Shown piece after piece: positions 15,214-24,040 of a stretch of DNA of 64,000 bases. Numbering within the stretch: the first letter of the stretch is position 1; each line of letters begins with the position of its first letter. A program made the translations under genes and the position numbers. The notes beneath the pieces are model-generated. The model did not search any database. It was not told where the DNA came from and saw nothing but the letters and a program-made list of their open reading frames with translations. This DNA comes from Arthrobacter sp. Soil762. GTDB taxonomy: Bacteria; Actinomycetota; Actinomycetes; Actinomycetales; Micrococcaceae. The DNA lies in assembly GCF_001428335.1 (NCBI RefSeq), contig NZ_LMSG01000023.1:175914-239913 (forward strand). The letters are read 5' to 3'.

Positions 15214-18200
15214 ATGCAGGAGCAGCAACCGCCGGGAGCGGAGCCGGACGCCCTTCCCGGCACTCCCATGGGCCGCTTCAGCAGGCCCACCCGCGACTGG
15301 TTTCTCGGCGCCTTCCCGGAGCCCACCCCTGCCCAGACCGGCGCCTGGAACGCCATCTCGTCCGGTTCCCACGCGCTGGTGGTGGCGCCCACCGGTTCAG
15401 GCAAGACGCTCGCGGCATTCCTCTGGGCCCTGGACCGGCTGATGGTTCAGGCGCCGGCCCCTGACCCCGAACTGCCTGGCCTGGAGACCCCGCCGGTCAA
15501 AGGAAGACGCCCCCGCCCGCCCAAACGCAAGACCCGTGTCCTGTACATCTCGCCGCTGAAGGCCCTCGGCGTGGATGTGGAACGCAACCTCCGCTCGCCG
15601 CTGATCGGAATCACCCAGACGGCCAAGCGGCTGGGCCTTCCGGCGCCCCTGATCACTGTGGGGGTCCGTTCCGGTGACACCACGACGGCGGACCGTCGCG
15701 CGCTGCTCAGCAACCCGCCGGACATCCTGATCACCACGCCCGAATCGCTGTTCCTGATGCTCACCTCCAGGGCGCGCGAAACCCTCACCGAGGTGGACAC
15801 CATCATCGTTGACGAGGTCCACGCCGTCGCCGGAACCAAGCGTGGCGCGCACCTGGCGGTCTCCCTGGAACGGCTGGATGCGCTGCTGTCCAAGCCCGCC
15901 CAGCGGATCGGCCTCTCCGCCACCGTAGAGCCGCGCGAGTTAGTGGCCCAGTTCCTGGCCGGTGCTGCGCCGGTGGAAATCGTGGCCCCGCCGTCACGGA
16001 AAAACTGGGACCTCACCGTATCCGTCCCGGTGGAGGACATGTCCGACCTCCCGGGCGCCGCGGGCGCCTTTGACTCCGGTCCGGCATCAGGCCTGCAGCC
16101 TCAGGCGTCGATCTGGCCCCATGTGGAGGAAAAGATCGTTGACCTGGTGCTGGCCAACCAGTCCACTATCGTCTTCGCCAACTCCCGTCGCCTGGCTGAA
16201 CGGCTCACGGCGCGGCTCAACGAGATCTACGCCGAACGGCAGCTGATCGCGGTCGGCGGCGGTTGGGACTCGCCTGACGCTGGTGCCGCACGTCCTGGAT
16301 TTCCGTCCGGCGCCCCTGCAGTCAGTCCTGCATTCAGTCCTGCCTCCACTCCCGCTTCCACGGCGACGCCGGCCCACATGATGGCGCAGGCCGGCAGCAC
16401 GGCGGGAGCCGATCCTTTGTTGGCCCGCGCCCACCACGGCTCCGTTTCCAAGGACCAGCGGGCACTCATTGAGGACGACCTCAAGTCCGGCCGCCTACGC
16501 TGCGTCGTGGCCACCTCGTCCCTGGAACTCGGCATCGACATGGGCGCCGTGGACCTCGTGGTGCAGGTGGAATCACCGCCGTCGGTAGCCAGCGGACTCC
16601 AACGCGTGGGCCGCGCCGGGCACCAGGTGGGGGAAATTTCGCAAGGAGTGCTTTTTCCCAAGCACCGGGCAGACCTGGTGCACACGGCCATCACCGTGGA
16701 GCGGATGCTCGAAGGGAAGATCGAGCGGCTCTTTGTCCCGGCCAATCCGTTGGACATCCTGGCCCAGCAGACCGTCGCGGCCACCGCCCTGGGCAGCATC
16801 GATGTGGAGGAATGGTTCGCCACTGTCCGGCGGTCCGCCCCGTTCGCGTCCCTCCCCCGGTCCGCCTACGAGGCAACCCTTGACCTGCTGGCCGGCCGAT
16901 ATCCGTCCGATGAATTCGCCGAATTGCGTCCCCGGATTATCTGGGACCGGAACGCCGGCACCATCGAAGGCAGGCCCGGGGCCCAACGGCTTGCCGTCAC
17001 ATCCGGCGGCACCATCCCGGACCGCGGCCTTTTCGGTGTCTACATCATCGGCACGGAGGTGGAAGGCTCCGGTGCGCCGGGAGCGGACGGCAAACCGGCC
17101 GCGTCACCGGCAAAAGGCGGCCGTCGCGTGGGCGAGCTGGACGAGGAAATGGTCTACGAGTCCCGGGTGGGTGACATTTTTGCGCTGGGCGCCACCAGCT
17201 GGAAGATCGAGGACATCACCCACGACCGCGTCCTGGTCTCGCCCGCCTTCGGCCAGCCGGGCAAACTCCCCTTCTGGAAGGGGGATTCACTGGGGCGGCC
17301 CGTTGACCTGGGCCGTGCGCTGGGCGCCTTCGTGCGTGAACTGTCCGCGTCCGACGTCGGCCCTGCCACCGAACGTTGCAAGGCCAGCGGGCTGGATGAA
17401 TTCGCCGCGAACAACCTTATCCAGTACCTCAGTGAACAGAAGCTCGCCACCGAGGTGGTCCCCTGCGACACAACGCTGGTGGTGGAGCGCTTCCACGACG
17501 AACTGGGTGACTGGCGGGTGATCCTGCACAGCCCGTTTGGGATGCCGGTGCACGCTCCCTGGGCACTCGCCGTCGGGCAGCGCCTGCAGCAGCGGTACGG
17601 CCTGGACGGGTCTGCCATGGCGGCGGACGACGGCATCGTGCTGCGGGTCCCCATGATGGAGGACGAGCCGCCCGGTGCCGAGCTGTTCCTGTTTGATCCC
17701 GATGAGCTGGAGCAGATTGTCACCGCCGAGGTGGGCGGCAGTGCGCTGTTCGCCTCGCGTTTCCGGGAATGTGCCGCGCGTGCCTTGCTGCTTCCCCGGC
17801 AAACCCCCGGCAAGCGGCAGCCGCTCTGGCAACAGCGCCAGCGGTCGGCGCAGTTGCTCGACGTCGCGCGGAAATATCCTACGTTCCCGATCGTGCTTGA
17901 GACCGTCCGCGAATGCCTGCAGGACGTGTACGACCTCCCGGCTCTGAAGGACATTGCGGCCTCGGTGGAACGCCGCGAACTCAGGATCGTGCAGACCACC
18001 ACGCAGCAGCCGTCGCCGTTCGCCAAGTCCTTGCTGTTCGGGTACGTGGCCCAGTTCCTGTATGAAGGGGACTCGCCCCTGGCCGAACGCCGGGCCGCTG
18101 CCCTGGCCCTGGACTCGACGCTCCTGAACGAGCTGCTCGGCCGCGTTGAGCTACGCGAACTGCTGGACGCCAAGGTCATCGAGGCCACCGAGCTTGAACT

Positions 18201-20319
18201 CCAGCGCCTTGCGCCGGACCGCCGGGCCCGCGGCATGGAAGGCGTCGCCGACCTGCTCAGGTTGCTGGGTCCGCTGACCCCGGAAGAGGTCGCCGCCCGG
18301 CTGGAGGCTGCGCCGGTGGTGGAGCCGCTGCCGGCGGTTGAGCCTGCCGAAACCCCGGAGCCCACCGAAACGCCTGTGGTTGAGCCTGTCGAAACCCGGC
18401 ACGCCGAGACCTCCCAGGCCACTGCCCACCTCGTCGCGCTGCAACGCGCTAACCGGGCCATCAAAGTCAACATTGGCGGGGCCGAGCGCTACGCCGCCGT
18501 TGAGGATGCCGCCCGGCTCCGTGATGCCATCGGCGTTCCGCTGCCCATGGGCGTTCCGCTGGCCTTCATCGAACCGGTGGCAGACCCCCTGGGCGACCTG
18601 GTTTCCCGGTACGCGCGCACGCACGGACCGTTCACGTCGGCGGAAGCCGCGGCCCGGTTGGGGCTCGGCGTCGCCGTGGTCAGCACCGCACTGAAACGGC
18701 TCGCCGCGGACGGCCGGGTGGTGGAAGGCGAGTTCCGGCCGCACGCCGCTCCAGCGGAACAGGCGGCCAGCTATGGGCCATCGGACGAAACACCGGTTGA
18801 GGATGTCCAAACGGGTCAGCCGCTCCCGCCCACGCAGACGCATCTTCCCGCCCCCACCACCAGCGAATGGTGCGACGCCGAAGTGCTCCGCAAGCTCCGG
18901 CGTCGTTCACTCGCAGCATTGCGCGCCGAAGTGGAACCGGTGGACGCCGCCGCCTATGGGCGTTTCCTGCCGGCATGGCAGCATGTCCGCACGCCTGGCG
19001 CCGGGCGCGGGCAGCCGTCCCTGCGGGGGCTGGACGGTATTGTCACCGCGATCGACCAGCTTTCCGGCGTGCCGGTACCGGCGTCGGCGTGGGAGCCACT
19101 GGTCCTGGCCAGCAGGGTTTCGAACTATCAGCCCGCCATGCTCGACGAGCTCATGGCCGCCGGCGAGCTCCTCTGGTCCGGGGCCGGAGCGTTGCCTGGA
19201 AACGACGGCTGGGTCAGCCTCCACCTGGCCGATTCCGCCGAACTGACGCTGAATCCCGCCGTCGAATATGAACCCGGCGACGCACAGAAACGCCTGCTTG
19301 ACCACCTGAGGAACAACGGCGGCGGTTACTTCTTCCGCCAACTAAAGGACGTGGCCGGTGGCATGGACGCGGTGCTCAGCGACCAGGAAGTGGTGTCCGC
19401 GCTGTGGGATCTGGCGTGGGCGGGCCGCATCACCGGCGACACCTTCGCCCCGGTCCGTGCCCTCATCGCCGGCGGCCACACGGCGCATCGCCAGGTGGCC
19501 CGCCCGCCCCGCGCCCGTGCACCCAGGCTGAGCAGGCTCGGCCGCTCGCACGGCACCGGCCTCCTGGGATCGCCCGGGCTGGGCTCCCCTGCGCTGGGCG
19601 GCGGACGCTACGGCTCATTGTCGGGCACTGCGGCAACACCCCCGCTGGCCGCGGGGCGTTGGTCTGCCCTGCCCTCGCCCGAGCTGGACGCCACCATCCA
19701 CGCCCGTGCCACGGCTGAACTGTTGCTGGATCGGTATGGCGTGGTGACCCGGGGATCGGTCATGGCGGAGCAGATCCTGGGTGGGTTCGGCCTGATGTAC
19801 AAGGTGCTGGCCCGTCTGGAAGAGACCGGACGCTGCCGCCGCGGGTATTTCATCGAGCACCTTGGGGCCGCCCAGTTCGCTGTCCCCGCAACCGTGGACC
19901 GGCTGCGCTCCTATTCCGAGGACACCCAACTGGCCAAGCCCGAGCCTATGGCGCTGGCCCTTGCGGCCACGGATCCCGCCAACCCCTACGGCGCGGCGCT
20001 GCCCTGGCCAGCCCTCAACGTGGAGGCCGGAACGGGCCACCGGCCTGGGCGGAAAGCCGGGGCGCTGGTGGTCATGGTAGACGGCGCCCTGGTCCTGTAC
20101 GTGGAACGCGGCGGTAAGACCCTGCTGGCCTTCAGCGAGGACGCGTCCGTGCTGTCCGCCGCCGGCGCGGCTTTGGTCGGTGTGGTCACCCGGGGCGCGG
20201 TGGACAAGCTGATCATGGAGAAAGTCAACGGGCACGGCATCCTGGACACCCCGGTGGCAGCCGCACTCGCGGCCGCCGGGGCATATTCCACGCCCAAAGG
20301 TCTGAGGATCCGTGCCTGA
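15214..20319 (+). CDS. lhr: ATP-dependent helicase Lhr (large DExH helicase)
   Basis: 1701 aa. Helicase core: Walker A APTGSGKT (58-65), motif II DEVH (200-203), motif III LSATV, motif IV TIVFANSRRLAERL, and motifs V/VI in VATSSLELGIDMG and QRVGRAGH. The Lhr winged-helix/beta-barrel core follows, then a long C-terminal region as in mycobacterial Lhr. It is longer than usual (mycobacterial Lhr is ~1500 aa), mainly through low-complexity inserts: a Pro/Ala-rich insert at ~350-390 between motifs IV and V, and a Pro-Glu-Thr linker near residues 1034-1065 made of repeat units (VVEPVETR). The start at 15214 is uncertain: GGAGG is only 1 nt away, and Met19 is an alternative. It overlaps the downstream nei2 by 8 bp, as in other actinobacteria where lhr and nei2 are neighbours in DNA repair. 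Confidence 0.95.
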   Translation: MQEQQPPGAEPDALPGTPMGRFSRPTRDWFLGAFPEPTPAQTGAWNAISSGSHALVVAPTGSGKTLAAFLWALDRLMVQAPAPDPELPGLETPPVKGRRPRPPKRKTRVLYISPLKALGVDVERNLRSPLIGITQTAKRLGLPAPLITVGVRSGDTTTADRRALLSNPPDILITTPESLFLMLTSRARETLTEVDTIIVDEVHAVAGTKRGAHLAVSLERLDALLSKPAQRIGLSATVEPRELVAQFLAGAAPVEIVAPPSRKNWDLTVSVPVEDMSDLPGAAGAFDSGPASGLQPQASIWPHVEEKIVDLVLANQSTIVFANSRRLAERLTARLNEIYAERQLIAVGGGWDSPDAGAARPGFPSGAPAVSPAFSPASTPASTATPAHMMAQAGSTAGADPLLARAHHGSVSKDQRALIEDDLKSGRLRCVVATSSLELGIDMGAVDLVVQVESPPSVASGLQRVGRAGHQVGEISQGVLFPKHRADLVHTAITVERMLEGKIERLFVPANPLDILAQQTVAATALGSIDVEEWFATVRRSAPFASLPRSAYEATLDLLAGRYPSDEFAELRPRIIWDRNAGTIEGRPGAQRLAVTSGGTIPDRGLFGVYIIGTEVEGSGAPGADGKPAASPAKGGRRVGELDEEMVYESRVGDIFALGATSWKIEDITHDRVLVSPAFGQPGKLPFWKGDSLGRPVDLGRALGAFVRELSASDVGPATERCKASGLDEFAANNLIQYLSEQKLATEVVPCDTTLVVERFHDELGDWRVILHSPFGMPVHAPWALAVGQRLQQRYGLDGSAMAADDGIVLRVPMMEDEPPGAELFLFDPDELEQIVTAEVGGSALFASRFRECAARALLLPRQTPGKRQPLWQQRQRSAQLLDVARKYPTFPIVLETVRECLQDVYDLPALKDIAASVERRELRIVQTTTQQPSPFAKSLLFGYVAQFLYEGDSPLAERRAAALALDSTLLNELLGRVELRELLDAKVIEATELELQRLAPDRRARGMEGVADLLRLLGPLTPEEVAARLEAAPVVEPLPAVEPAETPEPTETPVVEPVETRHAETSQATAHLVALQRANRAIKVNIGGAERYAAVEDAARLRDAIGVPLPMGVPLAFIEPVADPLGDLVSRYARTHGPFTSAEAAARLGLGVAVVSTALKRLAADGRVVEGEFRPHAAPAEQAASYGPSDETPVEDVQTGQPLPPTQTHLPAPTTSEWCDAEVLRKLRRRSLAALRAEVEPVDAAAYGRFLPAWQHVRTPGAGRGQPSLRGLDGIVTAIDQLSGVPVPASAWEPLVLASRVSNYQPAMLDELMAAGELLWSGAGALPGNDGWVSLHLADSAELTLNPAVEYEPGDAQKRLLDHLRNNGGGYFFRQLKDVAGGMDAVLSDQEVVSALWDLAWAGRITGDTFAPVRALIAGGHTAHRQVARPPRARAPRLSRLGRSHGTGLLGSPGLGSPALGGGRYGSLSGTAATPPLAAGRWSALPSPELDATIHARATAELLLDRYGVVTRGSVMAEQILGGFGLMYKVLARLEETGRCRRGYFIEHLGAAQFAVPATVDRLRSYSEDTQLAKPEPMALALAATDPANPYGAALPWPALNVEAGTGHRPGRKAGALVVMVDGALVLYVERGGKTLLAFSEDASVLSAAGAALVGVVTRGAVDKLIMEKVNGHGILDTPVAAALAAAGAYSTPKGLRIRA
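18336..18396 (+). repeat. Direct repeats of the GGTTGAGCCTGTCGAAACC unit inside lhr
   Basis: GGTTGAGCCTGCCGAAACC (18336-18354) and GGTTGAGCCTGTCGAAACC (18378-18396) differ by one base and lie head to tail, 42 bp apart (14 codons), so both are read in the same frame as AVEPAET / VVEPVET. A degenerate third unit (VVEPLP) precedes them. Confidence 0.8.
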
Positions 20320-21157
20320 GGGTGATTCCGTCTGGCGGGCCGCCGCCCAGCTGCACGAGGCGTTGGCCGGCCAGACCCTCACGGCGTCGGACTTCCGCGT
20401 GCCGAGGTTCGCCACGCTCAACCTGGCCGGCTGGACCGTGGCGGAGGTGGTCCCGCGCGGCAAGCACCTCCTGATGCGCGTGGTGGGACCGGACGGGAAT
20501 GGACCGGAGGAGCGGAAACTCACCATCCATTCGCACCTGAAGATGGAAGGCACCTGGCAGGTCTATCCGCCGGGTGGACGCTGGCGGAAGCCGGGATTCA
20601 CCGCCCGGTGCGTCCTGCGCACGGCAGCCGCCGACGCTGTCGGATTCTCCCTGGGCATCGTGGAAGTGGTCCGCACCGCTGATGAGGACACCATCGTGGG
20701 CCACCTGGGCCCGGATCTGCTGGGTACGGACTGGGACCCGGCCGAAGCCGAGCTGCGGGTCCGCGCGGCACCCGACGTTCCTATCGGCGTCGCCCTGCTG
20801 GACCAGCGCAACCTGGCCGGCATCGGCAACATCTACCGCTGCGAAGCCTGCTTCCTGTCCGGTGTGCACCCGGCGACTCCGGTCTCAGCCGTCCTCGATC
20901 TCAGGACCCTGATGACGGACGCCAAGCAGCTGCTCGAAGCCAACCTGGGCCCGGGACGCCGGGTGACCATCCTTAATCCGCGAGGCATGCCCGTCGGGCG
21001 GATGGCGGGCCGTTCGGGCTACTGGGTTTACGGGCGGGAACACCAGCCGTGCCTGAAATGCCGGACCCCCATCCGCCGCGGTGTGCTGGGCAAGCCCAAC
21101 GGTGAAGAAGAGCGGGACATCTACTTCTGCCCCCAGTGCCAGCCGATCCTGCCCTAA
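20312..21157 (+). CDS. nei2: Fpg/Nei family DNA glycosylase (Nei2-like endonuclease VIII)
   Basis: 281 aa. It begins (M)PEGDSV: after Met removal Pro2 is the Schiff-base nucleophile and Glu3 the catalytic acid, and PEGD is typical of Nei rather than Fpg (PELP). Further landmarks are GKHLLM (conserved Lys of the H2TH family), LLDQRNLAGIGNIYRCEACFL (helix-two-turn-helix) and a C-terminal zinc finger with Cys247, Cys250, Cys273 and Cys276. It excises oxidised pyrimidines and cleaves the strand. GTG start at 20312 overlaps the end of lhr by 8 bp, so the two are translationally coupled and probably act in one repair pathway. Confidence 0.94.
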   Translation: MPEGDSVWRAAAQLHEALAGQTLTASDFRVPRFATLNLAGWTVAEVVPRGKHLLMRVVGPDGNGPEERKLTIHSHLKMEGTWQVYPPGGRWRKPGFTARCVLRTAAADAVGFSLGIVEVVRTADEDTIVGHLGPDLLGTDWDPAEAELRVRAAPDVPIGVALLDQRNLAGIGNIYRCEACFLSGVHPATPVSAVLDLRTLMTDAKQLLEANLGPGRRVTILNPRGMPVGRMAGRSGYWVYGREHQPCLKCRTPIRRGVLGKPNGEEERDIYFCPQCQPILP

Positions 21158-21178
21158 AGCGTCGTGCCCTGGGCGGTC

Positions 21179-21850
21179 CTAGGAAGTCCTCGCCACGCGT
21201 TCGCCGGCGACCAGCTCGCCAGCGTCCGGTTCGGGAGCTGCAGGTTCGAGCACTGCAGGTTCGGCTGGAAGCGCTGCGGGCACCATGAACCAAGGCATCA
21301 ACAGCTGGACCAGCGGCCCGATGGCGAGGGCGTAAACCACCGTGCCCACGCCCACGGAACCGCCCAGCAGCCAGCCCACTCCCAACACCACCACTTCGAT
21401 CAGGGTGCGCGAGACGCGCACGGACCAGCCGGTGCGCCGCGCCAACCCGGTCATCAGGCCATCCCTGGCCCCCGGACCGAACCGTGCGCCGATGTAGCAG
21501 GCGGACGCAATGCCGTTCAGCAGCACGGCACCGGCAAGCATGCCGATCTGGCCGCCCAGATGCGAGAACGCGGGGATCAAGGCCAGGCCGATGTCCGCGA
21601 AGACGCCCACCAGCACGGCGTTGCAGAGGGTGCCGAACCCTGGCCACTGCCGTAGCGGGATCCAGAGGAGCAGCACCAGGAAACTCACAATGATGACCAC
21701 CACCCCGATGCTCAGCCCCGTCCTGCCGGAAACGCCCTGATGGAAGACATCCCACGGGTCCAGTCCAAGTCCGGCACGGATGAACATGGCCAGGGAGATG
21801 CCGTACATGGCGAGGCCGGTAAAGAGCTGGAGTAGTCTGCGAGTCAACAT
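21179..21850 (-). CDS. YczE/YitT-type integral membrane protein
   Basis: 223 aa with five predicted membrane segments. The MFIRAGLGLDPWDVFHQGVS segment and the FGPGARDGLMTGLARRTG loop are hallmarks of the YczE family of membrane proteins, whose transported ligand is not known. The start ATG at 21850 is chosen (an ATG at 21913 would run into the divergent gene). It lies head-to-head with a MocR-type regulator, the conserved yczR-yczE arrangement, with repeats of ACTGGC between the two starts. The C-terminus is Pro/Ala/Glu-rich (EPAVLEPAAPEPDAGE). Confidence 0.88.
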   Translation of the reverse strand: MLTRRLLQLFTGLAMYGISLAMFIRAGLGLDPWDVFHQGVSGRTGLSIGVVVIIVSFLVLLLWIPLRQWPGFGTLCNAVLVGVFADIGLALIPAFSHLGGQIGMLAGAVLLNGIASACYIGARFGPGARDGLMTGLARRTGWSVRVSRTLIEVVVLGVGWLLGGSVGVGTVVYALAIGPLVQLLMPWFMVPAALPAEPAVLEPAAPEPDAGELVAGERVARTS

Positions 21851-21870
21851 GACGACCACTCTGACAGATA

Positions 21871-21908
21871 ACTGGCATTGAATTACATAGCCAGTCTGAG
21901 ATACTGGC
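21871..21908. promoter_or_regulatory. Repeated ACTGGC/GCCAGT elements between yczE-like and mocR-like genes
   Basis: ACTGGC at 21871-21876, its inverse GCCAGT at 21890-21895, and ACTGGC again at 21903-21908. The last two make an inverted repeat CCAGTctgagatACTGG just ahead of the regulator ATG. MocR/YczR proteins are dimers that bind spaced repeats in such divergent promoters. Confidence 0.6.
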
Positions 21909-21911
21909 TTC

Positions 21912-23447
21912 ATGTCCCCTTCGCTGAACCCGCCCGCGCTGGCCCGTCTCCTGGGCGAGTGGAACCTCGGCGTCGCTCCCGCCTACCGCGAGCTGTCCGA
22001 CGTCGTCCGCCTCCTGGTCCTGGACGGCCGGGTTGCCCTGGACACGGCCCTGCCCAGTGAGCGGGCACTGTCTGAGGCGCTGGGCGTCAGCCGTACCACC
22101 GTGACAGCCGCCTACGGCCACCTCCGCGAGCAGGGTTTCCTCAGCAGCGGGCAGGGCAGCAGGGGCCGGACCCGGATTCCGCGCCTGACGGCGTTGGGTA
22201 CCACGGTGCTCACGGACCCGGGCCTTACAACCGCGGGGAGGACGCCGGGAACAACATCTCCCGGGCTCGCGGCACCGGAGGGCCTGATCGACCTCGCCTA
22301 CGCATCGCTGCCGGCCAGCGGCGAGGTGGTACATCGCGCGTTCGCGGCAGCCCTCACCGAACTTCCCGCCCTGCTGCCGGGATTCGGCTACGACGCCATG
22401 GGTCTGCTCCCCCTGCGCGAGACGGTGGCGGCGCGTTATACGGCGGCCGGCGTGCCGACCACCGCCGAACAGATCCTGGTGACATCGGGCGCGCAGCACG
22501 CCCTGAATATCATCATCCGCGCTTTGGCGGCCCGGCAGGACAGGGTGCTGGTGGAACACCCCAGCTACCCGAACGCCCTCGATGCCATCCGCGCGGCCGG
22601 GTGCCGGGCCATTCCGGTGGCGTTCACCGCAACCCACGGCGCCGGCACTGACAGGGCCGACGGCGGTCCCGCCCTGGCGTGGGACATGCACGCCCTGCAG
22701 GCCGCCATGACACAGCAGCGTCCCAGGATGGCGTACGTGGTGCCGGACTTCCACAACCCCACGGGGCAGCTGATGCCCGATGTCCAGCGCCGCCAGCTGG
22801 TCCGGGCGGCCGTGGCGGCCGGAACGGTCCTGGTGGTGGATGAGACCCTCCGCGAGCTGAACCTCGACGGCGCCGAAACCAGTCCCGTGGCAGCCTTCAG
22901 TCCCGCCGTGGTCACCATCGGATCGCTCAGCAAATCCCACTGGGCCGGCCTTCGAACGGGCTGGATCCGCGCCTCCGAAGCCATGATCCAGCGCTTTGCG
23001 GCGGCACGGACGTCCCTGGATCTGGGCGGACCGCTTATGGAACAGTTGGCGGCCGCCCACCTGGTCCGCGCACTCGACGAGCCGCTTCCCGCACGGCTTA
23101 GCGCCCTCCGGGACAACCGCACCGCACTTCTGGAGCTCCTAGCCGAACACCTGCCGGACTGGGAAACGGCACGCCCGGCCGGCGGACTGTCCGTCTGGTG
23201 CAGGCTGCCAGCACCGGTCAGCACTGCGCTGACGATGATCGCTCCGGACTTTGGTATCCGGCTGGCCGCCGGGCCGCGGTTTGGCATCGGCGGCGCGTTC
23301 GAACGCTACCTCCGGGTGCCATTCACTCTGCCGCCGGAGCAGCTGGAGACCGCAGTCCTGGCCCTGCGCTCAGCCCAGGACCGGCTCGACGCCGCCCCGC
23401 AGCTCCGCCGCACCCTGAAAAACGCGCCAGCGCTGGCTATCGCCTGA
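21912..23447 (+). CDS. MocR/YczR-type PLP-dependent transcriptional regulator
   Basis: 511 aa. The N-terminal GntR-type winged helix (about residues 25-95; ALPSERALSEALGVSRTTVT, LREQGFLSSGQGSR) is fused to a fold-type I aminotransferase domain (about 120-500). PLP-binding Lys341 lies in GSLSKSHWAGLRTGW, and the Asn/Asp/Tyr set is in VVPDFHNPTGQ and VVDETLRE. Such proteins use the aminotransferase domain as a PLP sensor. It is divergent from the YczE-like membrane gene, which it most likely controls. The ATG at 21912 lies inside the repeat region, so autoregulation is likely. Confidence 0.93.
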   Translation: MSPSLNPPALARLLGEWNLGVAPAYRELSDVVRLLVLDGRVALDTALPSERALSEALGVSRTTVTAAYGHLREQGFLSSGQGSRGRTRIPRLTALGTTVLTDPGLTTAGRTPGTTSPGLAAPEGLIDLAYASLPASGEVVHRAFAAALTELPALLPGFGYDAMGLLPLRETVAARYTAAGVPTTAEQILVTSGAQHALNIIIRALAARQDRVLVEHPSYPNALDAIRAAGCRAIPVAFTATHGAGTDRADGGPALAWDMHALQAAMTQQRPRMAYVVPDFHNPTGQLMPDVQRRQLVRAAVAAGTVLVVDETLRELNLDGAETSPVAAFSPAVVTIGSLSKSHWAGLRTGWIRASEAMIQRFAAARTSLDLGGPLMEQLAAAHLVRALDEPLPARLSALRDNRTALLELLAEHLPDWETARPAGGLSVWCRLPAPVSTALTMIAPDFGIRLAAGPRFGIGGAFERYLRVPFTLPPEQLETAVLALRSAQDRLDAAPQLRRTLKNAPALAIA

Positions 23448-23466
23448 TGCGCGTGGGTTTTCGGAA

Positions 23467-23970
23467 TCAGGTGCCGCCAGCGCCAGGGCCTGCGCCCCGG
23501 CCCATCCGCTGCTTGGCCGTATTGGTCCCGGCCCCGACCGGGACATGAGCCGTCGCCTTGGCCAGCCCAAACTCCGGCATTCCGTTGTAGACAACCTCGA
23601 TCCCGCCGGCCGGCACCTGGTACGTCTCATGCCAGACGCCGACGTCCCCCGCCCCAGCGAGTTCCTTCATAAATCGGCGCCACGGTTCCAGGTGGGGTGA
23701 CTCCCGGTCCGCGGCGAACTTCCGTAGGTGCTCGGGGCTCTCCCAGTAGCTAAGCAGGATGGTGGTGCGCCCGAACCACTGCTCATATCCGAGCATTCCG
23801 GCCGCGGGGTCGGCGGCCAGGTGCTGGAGCATCCGCGGCATGGCGGCAGCCACCTTGCCGACGGTTCCGACCTTCCACCACCGGTTCGCCCGCATGCCGA
23901 TCAGGAAGACAGTGACTGATTCGCGGCCCGGGTCAGCGGTGTACCGGCCCGGAAATACCTTCTGCGCCAT
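23467..23970 (-). CDS. DUF4188 domain protein (dimeric alpha/beta-barrel, monooxygenase-like)
   Basis: 167 aa, matching the DUF4188 pattern throughout: VFPGRYTADPGRESVTVFLIGMR, RWWKVGTV, GMLGYEQWFGRTTILLSYWES, HLEPWRRFMKE, VGVWHETY and VYNGMPEFGLAKATAHVPVG. Proteins of this type resemble haem-degrading/antibiotic monooxygenase-like barrels but have no assigned reaction. The C-terminus adds a Gly/Ala-rich tail. AGGAG precedes the ATG at 23970. It is divergent from a TetR regulator with a 49-bp palindrome directly between, so it is the obvious target of that regulator. Confidence 0.9.
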   Translation of the reverse strand: MAQKVFPGRYTADPGRESVTVFLIGMRANRWWKVGTVGKVAAAMPRMLQHLAADPAAGMLGYEQWFGRTTILLSYWESPEHLRKFAADRESPHLEPWRRFMKELAGAGDVGVWHETYQVPAGGIEVVYNGMPEFGLAKATAHVPVGAGTNTAKQRMGRGAGPGAGGT

Positions 23971-23990
23971 GGGAACTCCTCAGGTTGTCA

Positions 23991-24039
23991 GTTTCATAAC
24001 CTTGTTTCATAACGCTGTTACGAAACAAGGTTATGAAAC
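23991..24039. promoter_or_regulatory. 49-bp four-unit palindromic operator between DUF4188 and TetR genes
   Basis: The outer arms GTTTCATAACCTTGTTTC (23991-24008) and 24022-24039 are perfectly complementary over 18 bp. The 13-bp centre continues the symmetry with a single mismatched pair. The whole reads as two GTTTCATAAC units facing two GTTAYGAAAC units. It ends one base before the TetR start codon and 21 bp upstream of the DUF4188 gene. Confidence 0.85.
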
Positions 24040-24040
24040 A

